Below are positions 34,949-42,778 of a stretch of DNA of 64,000 nucleotides, in pieces. The position numbers were made by a program, and so were the translations under genes. The notes beneath the pieces are model-generated. The model ran no database searches. It was not told the DNA's origin and worked only from the letters and a program-made list of their open reading frames with translations. This DNA is from Lachnospiraceae bacterium (GTDB lineage Bacteria; Bacillota; Clostridia; Lachnospirales; Lachnospiraceae), in the NCBI GenBank assembly GCA_017526745.1, contig JAFXQX010000033.1, positions 62,001-126,000 on the forward strand, read 5' to 3'. How positions within the stretch are numbered: position 1 is the first letter of the stretch; the number at the start of each line of letters is the position of its first letter.

Positions 34949-36137
34949 CAAACAATTATTCATATTGCTGATCTCGTTATTGTTTTTGATCAGAGATACC
35001 AACTGGTTTATGTATACCGCGATCGTACTATGCGTTATTGTGCTTGCCCAAAATCATCGTATTGATATAGATCTCGGAGATTTGTTGCTGTTCTATTCAT
35101 CTTACCGCTTTGTTCTCAGCAGTGTAGGCAATGCCCCATGGGCATTTTGCAGGGGACTGGGATTGGTAGCGATATACCAGCTCGGTAAGAATGCAACCAA
35201 TTCGGACAAACACATCTCTCCCGCATTTGTTATAGCACCGGCCATAGCTCTTCTATTAAGAGGGTTGCTTGATTATTCGCAGCTAACCCGAGATGGATTT
35301 GGAGAGCTCGAATTGTGGCCCGAATGGGGCGGTGAAATCATAAACAAGAGCGAGCATGAGTATTATCTGGTTCTGATCGCATCTCTTCTGGTCTATTTTA
35401 TGTACTATACTGTCAAGATCAGCAAAACAGGGATCATCGGCATACTTGTATCCCTAGGTGCTGTGGTACTTGCAATGTGTGCAAAAGGGAGACTGGCATT
35501 CTGGTCGTGTGTGATCTCCGCAATTCTCGTTGGCATCGGTATCATGATCGAAAAAGAGCTGTACAGGATAAAAGCGTTCCGTATAGCTACCGCATCAACT
35601 CTTGGCCTGGCGGCGGTTATCATCACACTGTTTGCCACGAACACATTCGGCCTTCATGATTCATACAATGATTCCATGTGGTCACAGGAAGGCGGTCCAA
35701 TATACAATTCAAGATTTGATATGATGGGCCAACAGATAAATGTTTTCGTCGAATACTGGTTTGACAAGACCGGAACTAAAGATAACGATCCGGCACTTAT
35801 AAATGGAGATGGCGAAGAGGTCTATTCCATATCCAATTCATGGCTTCAGACAGGCAGAAAAAAGGGGGTAGTGACGATGCTATGGGCAATAGCCTTCAGC
35901 ATATACAGTATTATCCGCTTGGTAACAGCGTGGAAAAACAGCCTTGATCCGAATAAGTATGTTGTGATATCCGCTTTTATCGGAATAACGTTTCTTAATA
36001 CAATTGAAGCGGTGATATTTAACAATGTTGCATTCTGGGCATTGGAGGTATATCTGACCGGAATGCTGTGTGCTTTATATAAAAGAGGAGCATTACCCAA
36101 AAAGTGGGATGCCGATATTTTGCTGAGTTATGTTTGA
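34911..36137 (+). CDS. Wzy/WaaL-like O-antigen polymerase or ligase, copy 1
   Basis: The 408-residue protein has about eleven membrane segments and a large outer loop late in the chain. Features shared with O-antigen polymerase/ligase proteins are CAKGRLAFWSC (a glycine-arginine motif at a membrane boundary) and YSISNSWLQTGRKKG, in the place of the HNxxL...G motif. A paralogue of the same length follows at once. These proteins polymerise repeat units or ligate them to an acceptor at the outer face of the membrane. The identity of the substrate is not visible. Confidence 0.75.
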   Translation: MNYMKSRFTYPNSKQLFILLISLLFLIRDTNWFMYTAIVLCVIVLAQNHRIDIDLGDLLLFYSSYRFVLSSVGNAPWAFCRGLGLVAIYQLGKNATNSDKHISPAFVIAPAIALLLRGLLDYSQLTRDGFGELELWPEWGGEIINKSEHEYYLVLIASLLVYFMYYTVKISKTGIIGILVSLGAVVLAMCAKGRLAFWSCVISAILVGIGIMIEKELYRIKAFRIATASTLGLAAVIITLFATNTFGLHDSYNDSMWSQEGGPIYNSRFDMMGQQINVFVEYWFDKTGTKDNDPALINGDGEEVYSISNSWLQTGRKKGVVTMLWAIAFSIYSIIRLVTAWKNSLDPNKYVVISAFIGITFLNTIEAVIFNNVAFWALEVYLTGMLCALYKRGALPKKWDADILLSYV

Positions 36138-37356
36138 CAGATTGATTCCTATAATGATCATATGTATAGCCTCGACATTCTATTTTGTCGGTGGAATCGA
36201 CATCATATTTCCTGTTTCTATGGTGGTGCTTCTGATATACGTTTATCATGCCCGAAGGCTTTGTTTTGATATCGGAGATGTGCTGTTGGCTCTCGGAACG
36301 TTCTCCTACTATGTGTTTACCGATCAGGGGATAGATGCGGCATTGTACTATTCGATCATATATGTTGTAATGTATCAAGTGGGCAAAATGATAGTTACCG
36401 TCGGAGGATATGAGCCTGAAAGCAAGGCTGCCTGGATGGCAATTGCGATAGGTGTCGCAAGGATGTTGATGGGCTTCCTGCATTATTCTGTAAGGCCCGA
36501 AGGAGCAAATGAACAGTGGGTCGGTTGGGGGGAGGATGGCCTCACTCCACGAACAGGCTTTGAAATGTATCTCGTTATCATGGCTGCGCTTTTGGGCTAT
36601 TTTCTTATTTTAACATTTAAAACAAACAAGTGGTCCAGAATACTCGGAGGGATCGGTATAATTCTATCTGCTATATGTGTCTATCTTGGGGTCAGTTCGG
36701 AAGGCCGATTTGCCTTAGGATGTTGTATATGCGGAACTATGGCAGTTCTGATTCTGTTCTTTATAGAGTCAGGATTCTATAAAAAGATATACGGAAAAAT
36801 CATTTTATCAATACTGTTCAGTATAGCAGCAGCAATTCCCATTGCTTATATATTTAATCTGTTTGGGTACAGAACACTATATGAGAATTCGTATTTATCC
36901 GAAAGCGGAGGGTTCTTTACAAACACAAGATTCACTCTTATGCTTCAGCAAATAAAGCTTTTTAAGGATTATCCATTAGGTCATTGCGAGGTTCCACTTA
37001 TTGAGTATAACTCGGAAGATACTGGTGCTATAACCCATTATGTACACAACTTCTGGCTGGATATCGGAAGGCGAGGTGGAGTCATACCGGCTGCGTTGTA
37101 TATTGCCTTTTCGCTCACAAATATCATAAGCATGATAAAGGTTGCAATTCATGGCAAAACTATTAGCAGATATGCGATCATAGCCGCATTTATCGGAGCC
37201 ATGCTGTATTCGGCCCTTGAAGCAACGATCTTCGGTAAAGGATATTGGAGCTCAATAATTCTTATGGGCGGACTCATTAGGGGGATTGCAGACGATCAAT
37301 GTGAGAATACGAAGAGCAAGAGAATCAAGGCCCAAACAATTAGTTTTTCAATATAA
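36130..37356 (+). CDS. Wzy/WaaL-like O-antigen polymerase or ligase, copy 2
   Basis: This 408-residue membrane protein is a tandem paralogue of the gene before it, which it overlaps by eight bases. Matching segments include SSEGRFALGC (compare AKGRLAFWSC), TRFTLMLQQIKLF (compare SRFDMMGQQINVF) and THYVHNFWLDIGRRGGVIP, which carries the HN motif of Wzy_C-type proteins that copy 1 replaces with SNSW. It keeps the better match to the active family pattern. It ends 16 bases from the convergent capF stop, with no terminator visible between them. Confidence 0.78.
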   Translation: MFDRLIPIMIICIASTFYFVGGIDIIFPVSMVVLLIYVYHARRLCFDIGDVLLALGTFSYYVFTDQGIDAALYYSIIYVVMYQVGKMIVTVGGYEPESKAAWMAIAIGVARMLMGFLHYSVRPEGANEQWVGWGEDGLTPRTGFEMYLVIMAALLGYFLILTFKTNKWSRILGGIGIILSAICVYLGVSSEGRFALGCCICGTMAVLILFFIESGFYKKIYGKIILSILFSIAAAIPIAYIFNLFGYRTLYENSYLSESGGFFTNTRFTLMLQQIKLFKDYPLGHCEVPLIEYNSEDTGAITHYVHNFWLDIGRRGGVIPAALYIAFSLTNIISMIKVAIHGKTISRYAIIAAFIGAMLYSALEATIFGKGYWSSIILMGGLIRGIADDQCENTKSKRIKAQTISFSI

Positions 37357-37372
37357 ATAATTTGGTAATACT

Positions 37373-38599
37373 TTAAACATCTTCTCTGAACGTATCCGGA
37401 TGATTCGGATCAAATGCTTCATTTGCCCACATCACCGTGACCAGATCCCGTTCCTTGTCAAGATTGATTATATTATGAGTATATCCGGGAAGCATTATCA
37501 CTGCTCTCATCTCTTCACCATATACTTCAAATCCGTGAACTTCATATTCTTTCCCCGTTTCAGGGTTTATGCCAATCTTACGTTCCTGAATAAGACCATG
37601 TCCCGAAACGACTATGAATATCTCCCATTTTGAATTATGCCAGTGCTGGCCACGAGTGTTGCCGGGACGTGCTATGTTTATCGAAACCTGCCCATTATTC
37701 GCCGTCTTGATCAGTTCCGTGAACACCCCGCGCTCATCTACATTCATCCTGAGCGGATAGACTGTCTTTTCTTCCGGAAGATATGACAGATACATTGAAT
37801 ACAGTTTTGAAGCAAAGCTTCCCTTCGGAATCTCGGGGATCAGAAACGTATCGTTAAGGCGATTAAATGATTCAAGCAGATCCACAATCTCCCCAAGCGT
37901 GGCCTTATGCGTAACAGGGCAATAACAGTATCTGCCATCCTCACAAGGCGCCGGGGTCATACCGTCACCTTCAAAATCACACCTGTGAGGATGTCCCTCA
38001 AGTGCATCATACATTTCCTCTATCAGATCATCTATAAAGAGAAGCTCTAATTCTGTATTTCTGTCATTTACGGTATAGGGCAGGTCATTCGCCACAGCAT
38101 TACAAAATGTGCCAACCGCAGAATTATAATTAGGTCTGACCCATTTTCCTGCAAGATTAGGAAAACGGTATACCATGACCTTTGCTCCCGTCTCCTTTGA
38201 ATATTCGAAGAACAATTCCTCTCCGTCCCTTTTGCTGATACCATATTCAGACGTTCCAAATCTTCCCGAAAGGGACGCCTGGATAGACGAAGACAACATC
38301 ACCGGACAGGTATTTCCATGCTTTTTAAGTAATTCCAGCAAATGTCCCGCAAAACCAAAGTTCCCCTCCTTGAACTCGGATGAATCCTTCGGTCTGTTCA
38401 CTCCGGCAAGATTAAACACAAAATCTGCTTTCCTGCACCATTCATCCAGTTCTTCCTCTGTATTAGGAAGATCATATTCATATATCTCGCCTATAGTAAG
38501 CGACGGTCTTGTCGTATTCTTTCCATCTCTTATCGTTTTTAAGTTTTCAACCAGATTGCGGCCAACAAATCCGGCTGAACCTGTAACAAGGATGTTCAT
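37373..38599 (-). CDS. capF: CapF/WbjC-like bifunctional UDP-sugar epimerase/reductase
   Basis: The 408-residue protein joins an SDR domain (MNILVTGSAGFVGRNLVENL, VFNLAGVNRP and TSEYGISK with YxxxK) to a C-terminal cupin (about 290-408, RGQHWHNSKWEIFIVVSGHG) as in Staphylococcus CapF. CapF takes the CapE product, epimerises C3 and reduces C4 to UDP-6-deoxy-L-talosamine, the precursor of UDP-L-FucNAc. CapE is at 40962, separated by three unrelated genes. CapG, the 2-epimerase that completes UDP-L-FucNAc, is not in the window. Confidence 0.93.
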   Translation of the reverse strand: MNILVTGSAGFVGRNLVENLKTIRDGKNTTRPSLTIGEIYEYDLPNTEEELDEWCRKADFVFNLAGVNRPKDSSEFKEGNFGFAGHLLELLKKHGNTCPVMLSSSIQASLSGRFGTSEYGISKRDGEELFFEYSKETGAKVMVYRFPNLAGKWVRPNYNSAVGTFCNAVANDLPYTVNDRNTELELLFIDDLIEEMYDALEGHPHRCDFEGDGMTPAPCEDGRYCYCPVTHKATLGEIVDLLESFNRLNDTFLIPEIPKGSFASKLYSMYLSYLPEEKTVYPLRMNVDERGVFTELIKTANNGQVSINIARPGNTRGQHWHNSKWEIFIVVSGHGLIQERKIGINPETGKEYEVHGFEVYGEEMRAVIMLPGYTHNIINLDKERDLVTVMWANEAFDPNHPDTFREDV

Positions 38600-38644
38600 A
38601 GTTCTAACCCGTCAATTATTCATCTATTAAAGGAAATATAATAA

Positions 38645-38665
38645 GAGCCACGATAAGCGTGGCTC
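38645..38665 (-). terminator. Intrinsic terminator of the DUF3825 gene
   Basis: On the minus strand the sequence forms a perfect eight-base stem GAGCCACG / CGTGGCTC around a five-base loop, followed by TTATTATATTT. It lies about 97 bases past the DUF3825 gene stop (38762) and 46 bases before the capF start (38599). It would isolate capF from transcription of the accessory genes. Confidence 0.72.
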
Positions 38666-38761
38666 CAAGAATAATCAAATCACATATAGCTAATAACAAA
38701 GCATAACATAATATCTAATGAAGCCATTATACCATCTATATCTACTTTGTCAAGTGGTTTT

Positions 38762-39502
38762 TTATGGCTTGAGCCAAGCACTGTCAGGTCTTGCAATAAG
38801 ACGAGCATTGTTATATGCCATATCTAACGTCAAACAAGTATGGCCAAGATACTGATTTCCTGACTCATTTTTGCTTACAACCAATGCCAAATCCGGCGTT
38901 TGTTGATTTATCAAGCATATAGGTATAAGGAGTTGAATTCTCCCCTTATAGTATTGTGGGACTGCATTTTTATAATTTGCATCTATCATTCTCTTTGCAT
39001 GTCCAATAGCCCCATCAAATAACATCTGCTTATTAGGGTTATCTCGTATTGATTCTGGAATTCTCAGAAAGTTTTCGGGATCATCAAAAATATGTCGATA
39101 TTGAGGAATAATATCGCAATTAGTATCAAATACTAAATCTGCAGGATTCTCGAAGTAATTGGCCCTACTCGGGTTATCAGTTATTCCAAATGAAGCTAAC
39201 TGATATCGTGTATAAAATCCGTCAAGAAACCACTTTTGTCGCCCTTCTATACTATTGGGTTTAAAAAAAGCGCAAACAGTCTCGTAGTACCCCGTATATA
39301 ACCCAGTATTGAAAACGGCATAATTATCGTTTTCTATTACTTTACCTTCGTCAAAGAGCTTTGAAAATGTATGATCCACATAGTTCTTTAGAATAGTATT
39401 ATCGGATAGCGCTCCAAAACTCCATTTTTCTGGGCACATGTCCGATAACCATTGGATTTTTTTATCATAATTACTACAAAAAGCAAAATCAAACAATTTC
39501 AT
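38762..39502 (-). CDS. DUF3825 domain protein
   Basis: The ATG at 39502 is favoured: GGAAGGAGA lies about eleven bases upstream and the mapped promoter start is near 39538, which would exclude the longer frame. The 246-residue protein shows the DUF3825 pattern: KWSFGALSDNTILKNYVDHTF, YAVFNTGLYTGYYET, NPADLVFDTNCDIIP and a C-terminal NQYLGHTCLTLDMAYNNARL. The function of this domain is not established; it is found in nucleic-acid-linked contexts in other bacteria. It has its own promoter and terminator and is unrelated to glycan synthesis by sequence. Confidence 0.82.
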   Translation of the reverse strand: MKLFDFAFCSNYDKKIQWLSDMCPEKWSFGALSDNTILKNYVDHTFSKLFDEGKVIENDNYAVFNTGLYTGYYETVCAFFKPNSIEGRQKWFLDGFYTRYQLASFGITDNPSRANYFENPADLVFDTNCDIIPQYRHIFDDPENFLRIPESIRDNPNKQMLFDGAIGHAKRMIDANYKNAVPQYYKGRIQLLIPICLINQQTPDLALVVSKNESGNQYLGHTCLTLDMAYNNARLIARPDSAWLKP

Positions 39503-39544
39503 AATTATGCAATCTCCTTCCGTAGCATCTAACAACATTGTTTA

Positions 39545-39573
39545 ATTATATCACTGAGAATTTATGCTAACAA
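39545..39573 (-). promoter_or_regulatory. Promoter of the DUF3825 gene
   Basis: On the minus strand, -35 TTGTTA (39568-39573), a 17-base spacer and -10 TATAAT (39545-39550) with a TGA extension just before it. The predicted start near 39538 leaves a short leader with AAGGAG before the ATG at 39502. Confidence 0.72.
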
Positions 39574-39693
39574 GCCTCAAAAGCCAACCACAAATACGAC
39601 TCATTCTCCCAATTACTCACTTCCATAAATTTACAACACAACAGCCGCAGCACAACAATACCAGTTTTAAGCTTTATAATGTTTACACTTCAG

Positions 39694-40377
39694 TCACAAC
39701 ACCCTGCTTTTTACACTTTCTAGTTCTTTTCGCAAAGTCCAATACATAAAAATCACCTCATCTGAGCACTGATCAAATATAACAAAAGTGTTGCTATTCT
39801 TGGCCCAATATATAATTTCTCTGTGATAACTCGAGTATAGTATTTTTTCAAGAACAGCACTTATGTCCACAGGCAAATCCGCACCAAAGCCCTGATATAA
39901 TCTGTTAATGTCATCCTCAACGTTTTGGGCGCAAAAAATCAACCATCTTCGCACGCTAATTCTTGCTTCATTAGGCAAACACGCAACGTCTTTATAATGT
40001 GTAGCATCATTATAATTCAACTTGACCATCATTGTATGTAACTCTTCCCCTGAAAAATCATTTCCTCTATGATCCGTCAAGTATAGATTACCTAATTCAA
40101 ATATGGCTTTGTCTATATTGTTTAGAATTCTATCAATTCGGTGGGAAATAATGGGGTAAATGTGTTTTTTCCTTTGATTATCCCTTATAAAGACTTGAAA
40201 ATAATAGAACACATATGCTGCCACTATTGATATGCAAATACTATAAATCAATTCTCCCCATAGCTTAGCTACATTAGAAATACGCTCTTGTCTGTATGAC
40301 AAAAAAAACGTAACTATAATACAATATGCAAATGCAGAGATGCCTATAAGATCTACACAGGCAATTCGTTTTTTCAT
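39694..40377 (-). CDS. Hypothetical two-helix membrane protein
   Basis: The 227-residue protein has two membrane segments near the N-terminus (about residues 8-26 and 40-63), then a soluble, helix-rich region of about 160 residues with no motif that I can assign. Its base composition is AT-rich; positions 40081-40140 have 16 G/C of 60, compared with 26 of 60 in a sampled stretch of gmd. It lies 28 bases after the papain-fold-like gene at 40406, so the two are probably cotranscribed. Function unknown. Confidence 0.65.
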   Translation of the reverse strand: MKKRIACVDLIGISAFAYCIIVTFFLSYRQERISNVAKLWGELIYSICISIVAAYVFYYFQVFIRDNQRKKHIYPIISHRIDRILNNIDKAIFELGNLYLTDHRGNDFSGEELHTMMVKLNYNDATHYKDVACLPNEARISVRRWLIFCAQNVEDDINRLYQGFGADLPVDISAVLEKILYSSYHREIIYWAKNSNTFVIFDQCSDEVIFMYWTLRKELESVKSRVL

Positions 40378-40405
40378 CCAAAACCCTTTGATTAGCGAAG
40401 AAATA

Positions 40406-40903
40406 TCACAATCTATCCATTATTCTGTACAGCATATGCATGGTATTTCGCGTACTCTCATCGTACCCATTGATTCCATTAAACTCATGAACATCACTTT
40501 GTTCATACTCAAACCGCAAATGAAACCAATCTATTGGTCCGACGTATACAGGCTCGTCATAATAGTTATATTCTAAATCATTCTTAAATTGGTCTCCTGT
40601 AATATCGACTATAATACTACGGTTATCAAATGGATTCCCAACCGAAATCCACGCATGTGACTGTATCCCCTGAAAGTTTTCCTCATTATCACCATTGTCA
40701 GGATAATGAGTACCACATACATACCAAAGATTTTCAAAACCATTATTGATTAGGCTCTCTCCAACTAGAATAGAAGCGTCCCCACAGCTTCTGATTGGAA
40801 AGTCTCTCAACATGGGATAACGCTGGAATTTGCCATCCTTATGAGCCTTTTCCATAGCAATTCGATATCCTTCGGCTATCGTTCTAATCTTTTCAATACA
40901 CAT
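40406..40903 (-). CDS. Transglutaminase/papain-fold-like protein
   Basis: The 165-residue protein has a Cys-His-Asp arrangement typical of transglutaminase-like and papain-fold enzymes: C40 in IRSCGDASILVGE, H83 in IQSHAWISVG, and D100 in SIIVDITGDQF. No signal peptide is present, so it is probably cytoplasmic. Substrate and function are unknown. Together with the 39694 and DUF3825 genes it makes up an AT-rich insert between capE and capF. Confidence 0.7.
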   Translation of the reverse strand: MCIEKIRTIAEGYRIAMEKAHKDGKFQRYPMLRDFPIRSCGDASILVGESLINNGFENLWYVCGTHYPDNGDNEENFQGIQSHAWISVGNPFDNRSIIVDITGDQFKNDLEYNYYDEPVYVGPIDWFHLRFEYEQSDVHEFNGINGYDESTRNTMHMLYRIMDRL

Positions 40904-40961
40904 ATCTGATCTAAATACTAATACTGAGAATAATCTGTTGTATATTCAGTAATAGTTCATA

Positions 40962-42026
40962 TCATGCCTCGACCACATGCGGGCGGCCTTCCAATTCTTC
41001 CTGTACGTAATCGGTAGCCATGATCTTCTTAACAACACCGTCAACATCGAGTCTGTTCGTGTTATGGCTCGTATATGCCTCATCACCCTGTGTAGTGACC
41101 TGGCCTTCCACATAGAACTTATCGTAATTAAGGCCACGGGCATCAGGACTGATCCTGAAATACCGGCCCATATCGGAGGAGCGTACCCGTTCTTCCTTTG
41201 TCATAAGCGTCTCGTAAAGCTTTTCTCCATGGCGTGATCCGATTATCCTCTTCTCGGTCAGACCAAACACCTTCATAACTCCATCTGCCAGATCGCCGAT
41301 TGTAGACGCATCTGCCTTCTGAATGAACAGATCGCCCGGTTCCGCATGTTCAAACGCGAATGCAACAAGATCAACAGCTTCATCCAGATTCATGAGAAAA
41401 CGCGTCATGTTTGGATCCGTAATGGTGATAGGTGCCTTTCGCTTGATCTGGTCAATGAAAAGCGGAATAACAGAACCTCGGCTGCACATGACATTACCGT
41501 ATCTCGTACAGCACAGAACCGTTCCCGAGCGGTCAAATGCGTTCTGCGCCCTCGCCTGAACGACCTTTTCAGCCACTGCCTTGGTCATACCCATAGCATT
41601 GATAGGATACGCAGCCTTGTCCGTACTCAGGAAAACAACCCTTTCTACGCTATTCTCAACCGCAGCGGTTATTACATTATCCGTACCGATAATATTGGTC
41701 TTGACGGCCTCCATCGGGAAGAATTCACATGACGGGACCTCCTTTAATGCTGCAGCATGGAAAATATAATTCGCACCGTAAAGGGCATCCCTTACCGAAT
41801 CGATGTTCCTGACATCTCCAATAAAGAACTTAACCTTACCTGAATACTCCGGGTAGGCTGCCTGAAGTGTATGTCTCATCCAGTCCTGTTTCTTCTCATC
41901 ACGGCTAAAGATCCTTATCTCCCCGATATCCGTCGTTAAAAAATGCTTTAACACGGTCGAACCGAAACTTCCGGTTCCACCTGTAATAACCAGCGTTTTA
42001 CCTCTAATTGCTTCTGATATTTGCAT
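40962..42026 (-). CDS. capE: UDP-N-acetylglucosamine 4,6-dehydratase (5-inverting), CapE-like
   Basis: The 354-residue SDR protein reads KTLVITGGTGSFGSTVLKHFL, IFSRDEKKQDWMRH, HAAALKEVPSCEFFPMEAVK and NAMGMTKAVAEK, where the catalytic tyrosine of usual SDRs is replaced by methionine (MxxxK) as in CapE and PseB. ITDPNMTRFLMNLDEAVDL and IGSRHGEKLYETL match CapE closely. It converts UDP-GlcNAc to the beta-L-arabino-4-keto-6-deoxy sugar, feeding capF and possibly the aminotransferase at 48023. It begins about 60 bases after the initiating sugar transferase gene and 58 bases before the accessory gene at 40903. Confidence 0.95.
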   Translation of the reverse strand: MQISEAIRGKTLVITGGTGSFGSTVLKHFLTTDIGEIRIFSRDEKKQDWMRHTLQAAYPEYSGKVKFFIGDVRNIDSVRDALYGANYIFHAAALKEVPSCEFFPMEAVKTNIIGTDNVITAAVENSVERVVFLSTDKAAYPINAMGMTKAVAEKVVQARAQNAFDRSGTVLCCTRYGNVMCSRGSVIPLFIDQIKRKAPITITDPNMTRFLMNLDEAVDLVAFAFEHAEPGDLFIQKADASTIGDLADGVMKVFGLTEKRIIGSRHGEKLYETLMTKEERVRSSDMGRYFRISPDARGLNYDKFYVEGQVTTQGDEAYTSHNTNRLDVDGVVKKIMATDYVQEELEGRPHVVEA

Positions 42027-42086
42027 CTTCTAGTCACTCTCCGTTCTTTCGAGCACACATCACATTATCAAGAACCCTTCGTATGA

Positions 42087-42767
42087 TCATAATATAATTA
42101 ATAACGTTCTGATCATCGTCATAATATCATTGATCAAGCTGAAATGCCTAATACTGTCCAGATTATATTTCATTTTTATCGGAAGGATCTGCATTGTGTA
42201 GACCTCGTCAGGGTTTTCACCTTTCGACAGCATCTCCGCTTCATCCTTAAAACGAATACTTGCCTCGGATGTTATCCCGGCCGGTAACAATAACGTTGCC
42301 AACATTTCAGGGGTATATTTCTTTACATACCTGACTGCTTCAGGTCTGGTTCCCACAAAAGTCATGTCGCCAAACACCACATCGATCAGTTGAGGCAACT
42401 CATCCAGCCTGTACTTTCGGAGGAAAGCACCGACACGCGTAATACGGGTATCGTTACCAACAGTAACCTGACTCCCTATTCTATCAGCATTTGCAACCAT
42501 GGTGCGAAATTTGTGTATCCTGAATATTTTACCGTTTTGGGTCACACGATCCTGGCGATACAGAATCCCTCCCCTTGAGTCCACAATAATCGCTATGGAA
42601 ATAATAAGCATAAAGGGACTGAAAAACAGAAACAGTATACACGATACAACAAGATCAAATAATCTCTTTAGAGATAATTGAATCCGCTTTGAATCCAACA
42701 TCTCGTAATATTGCCTCACGCTGTCAGTCTTCATCCATTCCGGCAATTCTTCCCAAGAAGTCAGCAT
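42087..42767 (-). CDS. Initiating undecaprenyl-phosphate sugar-1-phosphate transferase
   Basis: The 226-residue protein has one membrane segment (about residues 38-60) and the short polyprenyl-phosphate glycosyltransferase core: YRQDRVTQNGKIFRIHKFRTM, LRKYRLDELPQLIDVVFGDMTFVGTRPE and the following charged segments, as in PglC/WcaJ-type monotopic enzymes. It moves a sugar-1-phosphate from a UDP-sugar to undecaprenyl phosphate, starting the repeat unit. It lies between the BspA-like protein gene (12 bases away) and capE. It is the only clear initiating transferase in the window. Confidence 0.93.
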   Translation of the reverse strand: MLTSWEELPEWMKTDSVRQYYEMLDSKRIQLSLKRLFDLVVSCILFLFFSPFMLIISIAIIVDSRGGILYRQDRVTQNGKIFRIHKFRTMVANADRIGSQVTVGNDTRITRVGAFLRKYRLDELPQLIDVVFGDMTFVGTRPEAVRYVKKYTPEMLATLLLPAGITSEASIRFKDEAEMLSKGENPDEVYTMQILPIKMKYNLDSIRHFSLINDIMTMIRTLLIIL

Positions 42768-42778
42768 CCTTTATCCTT

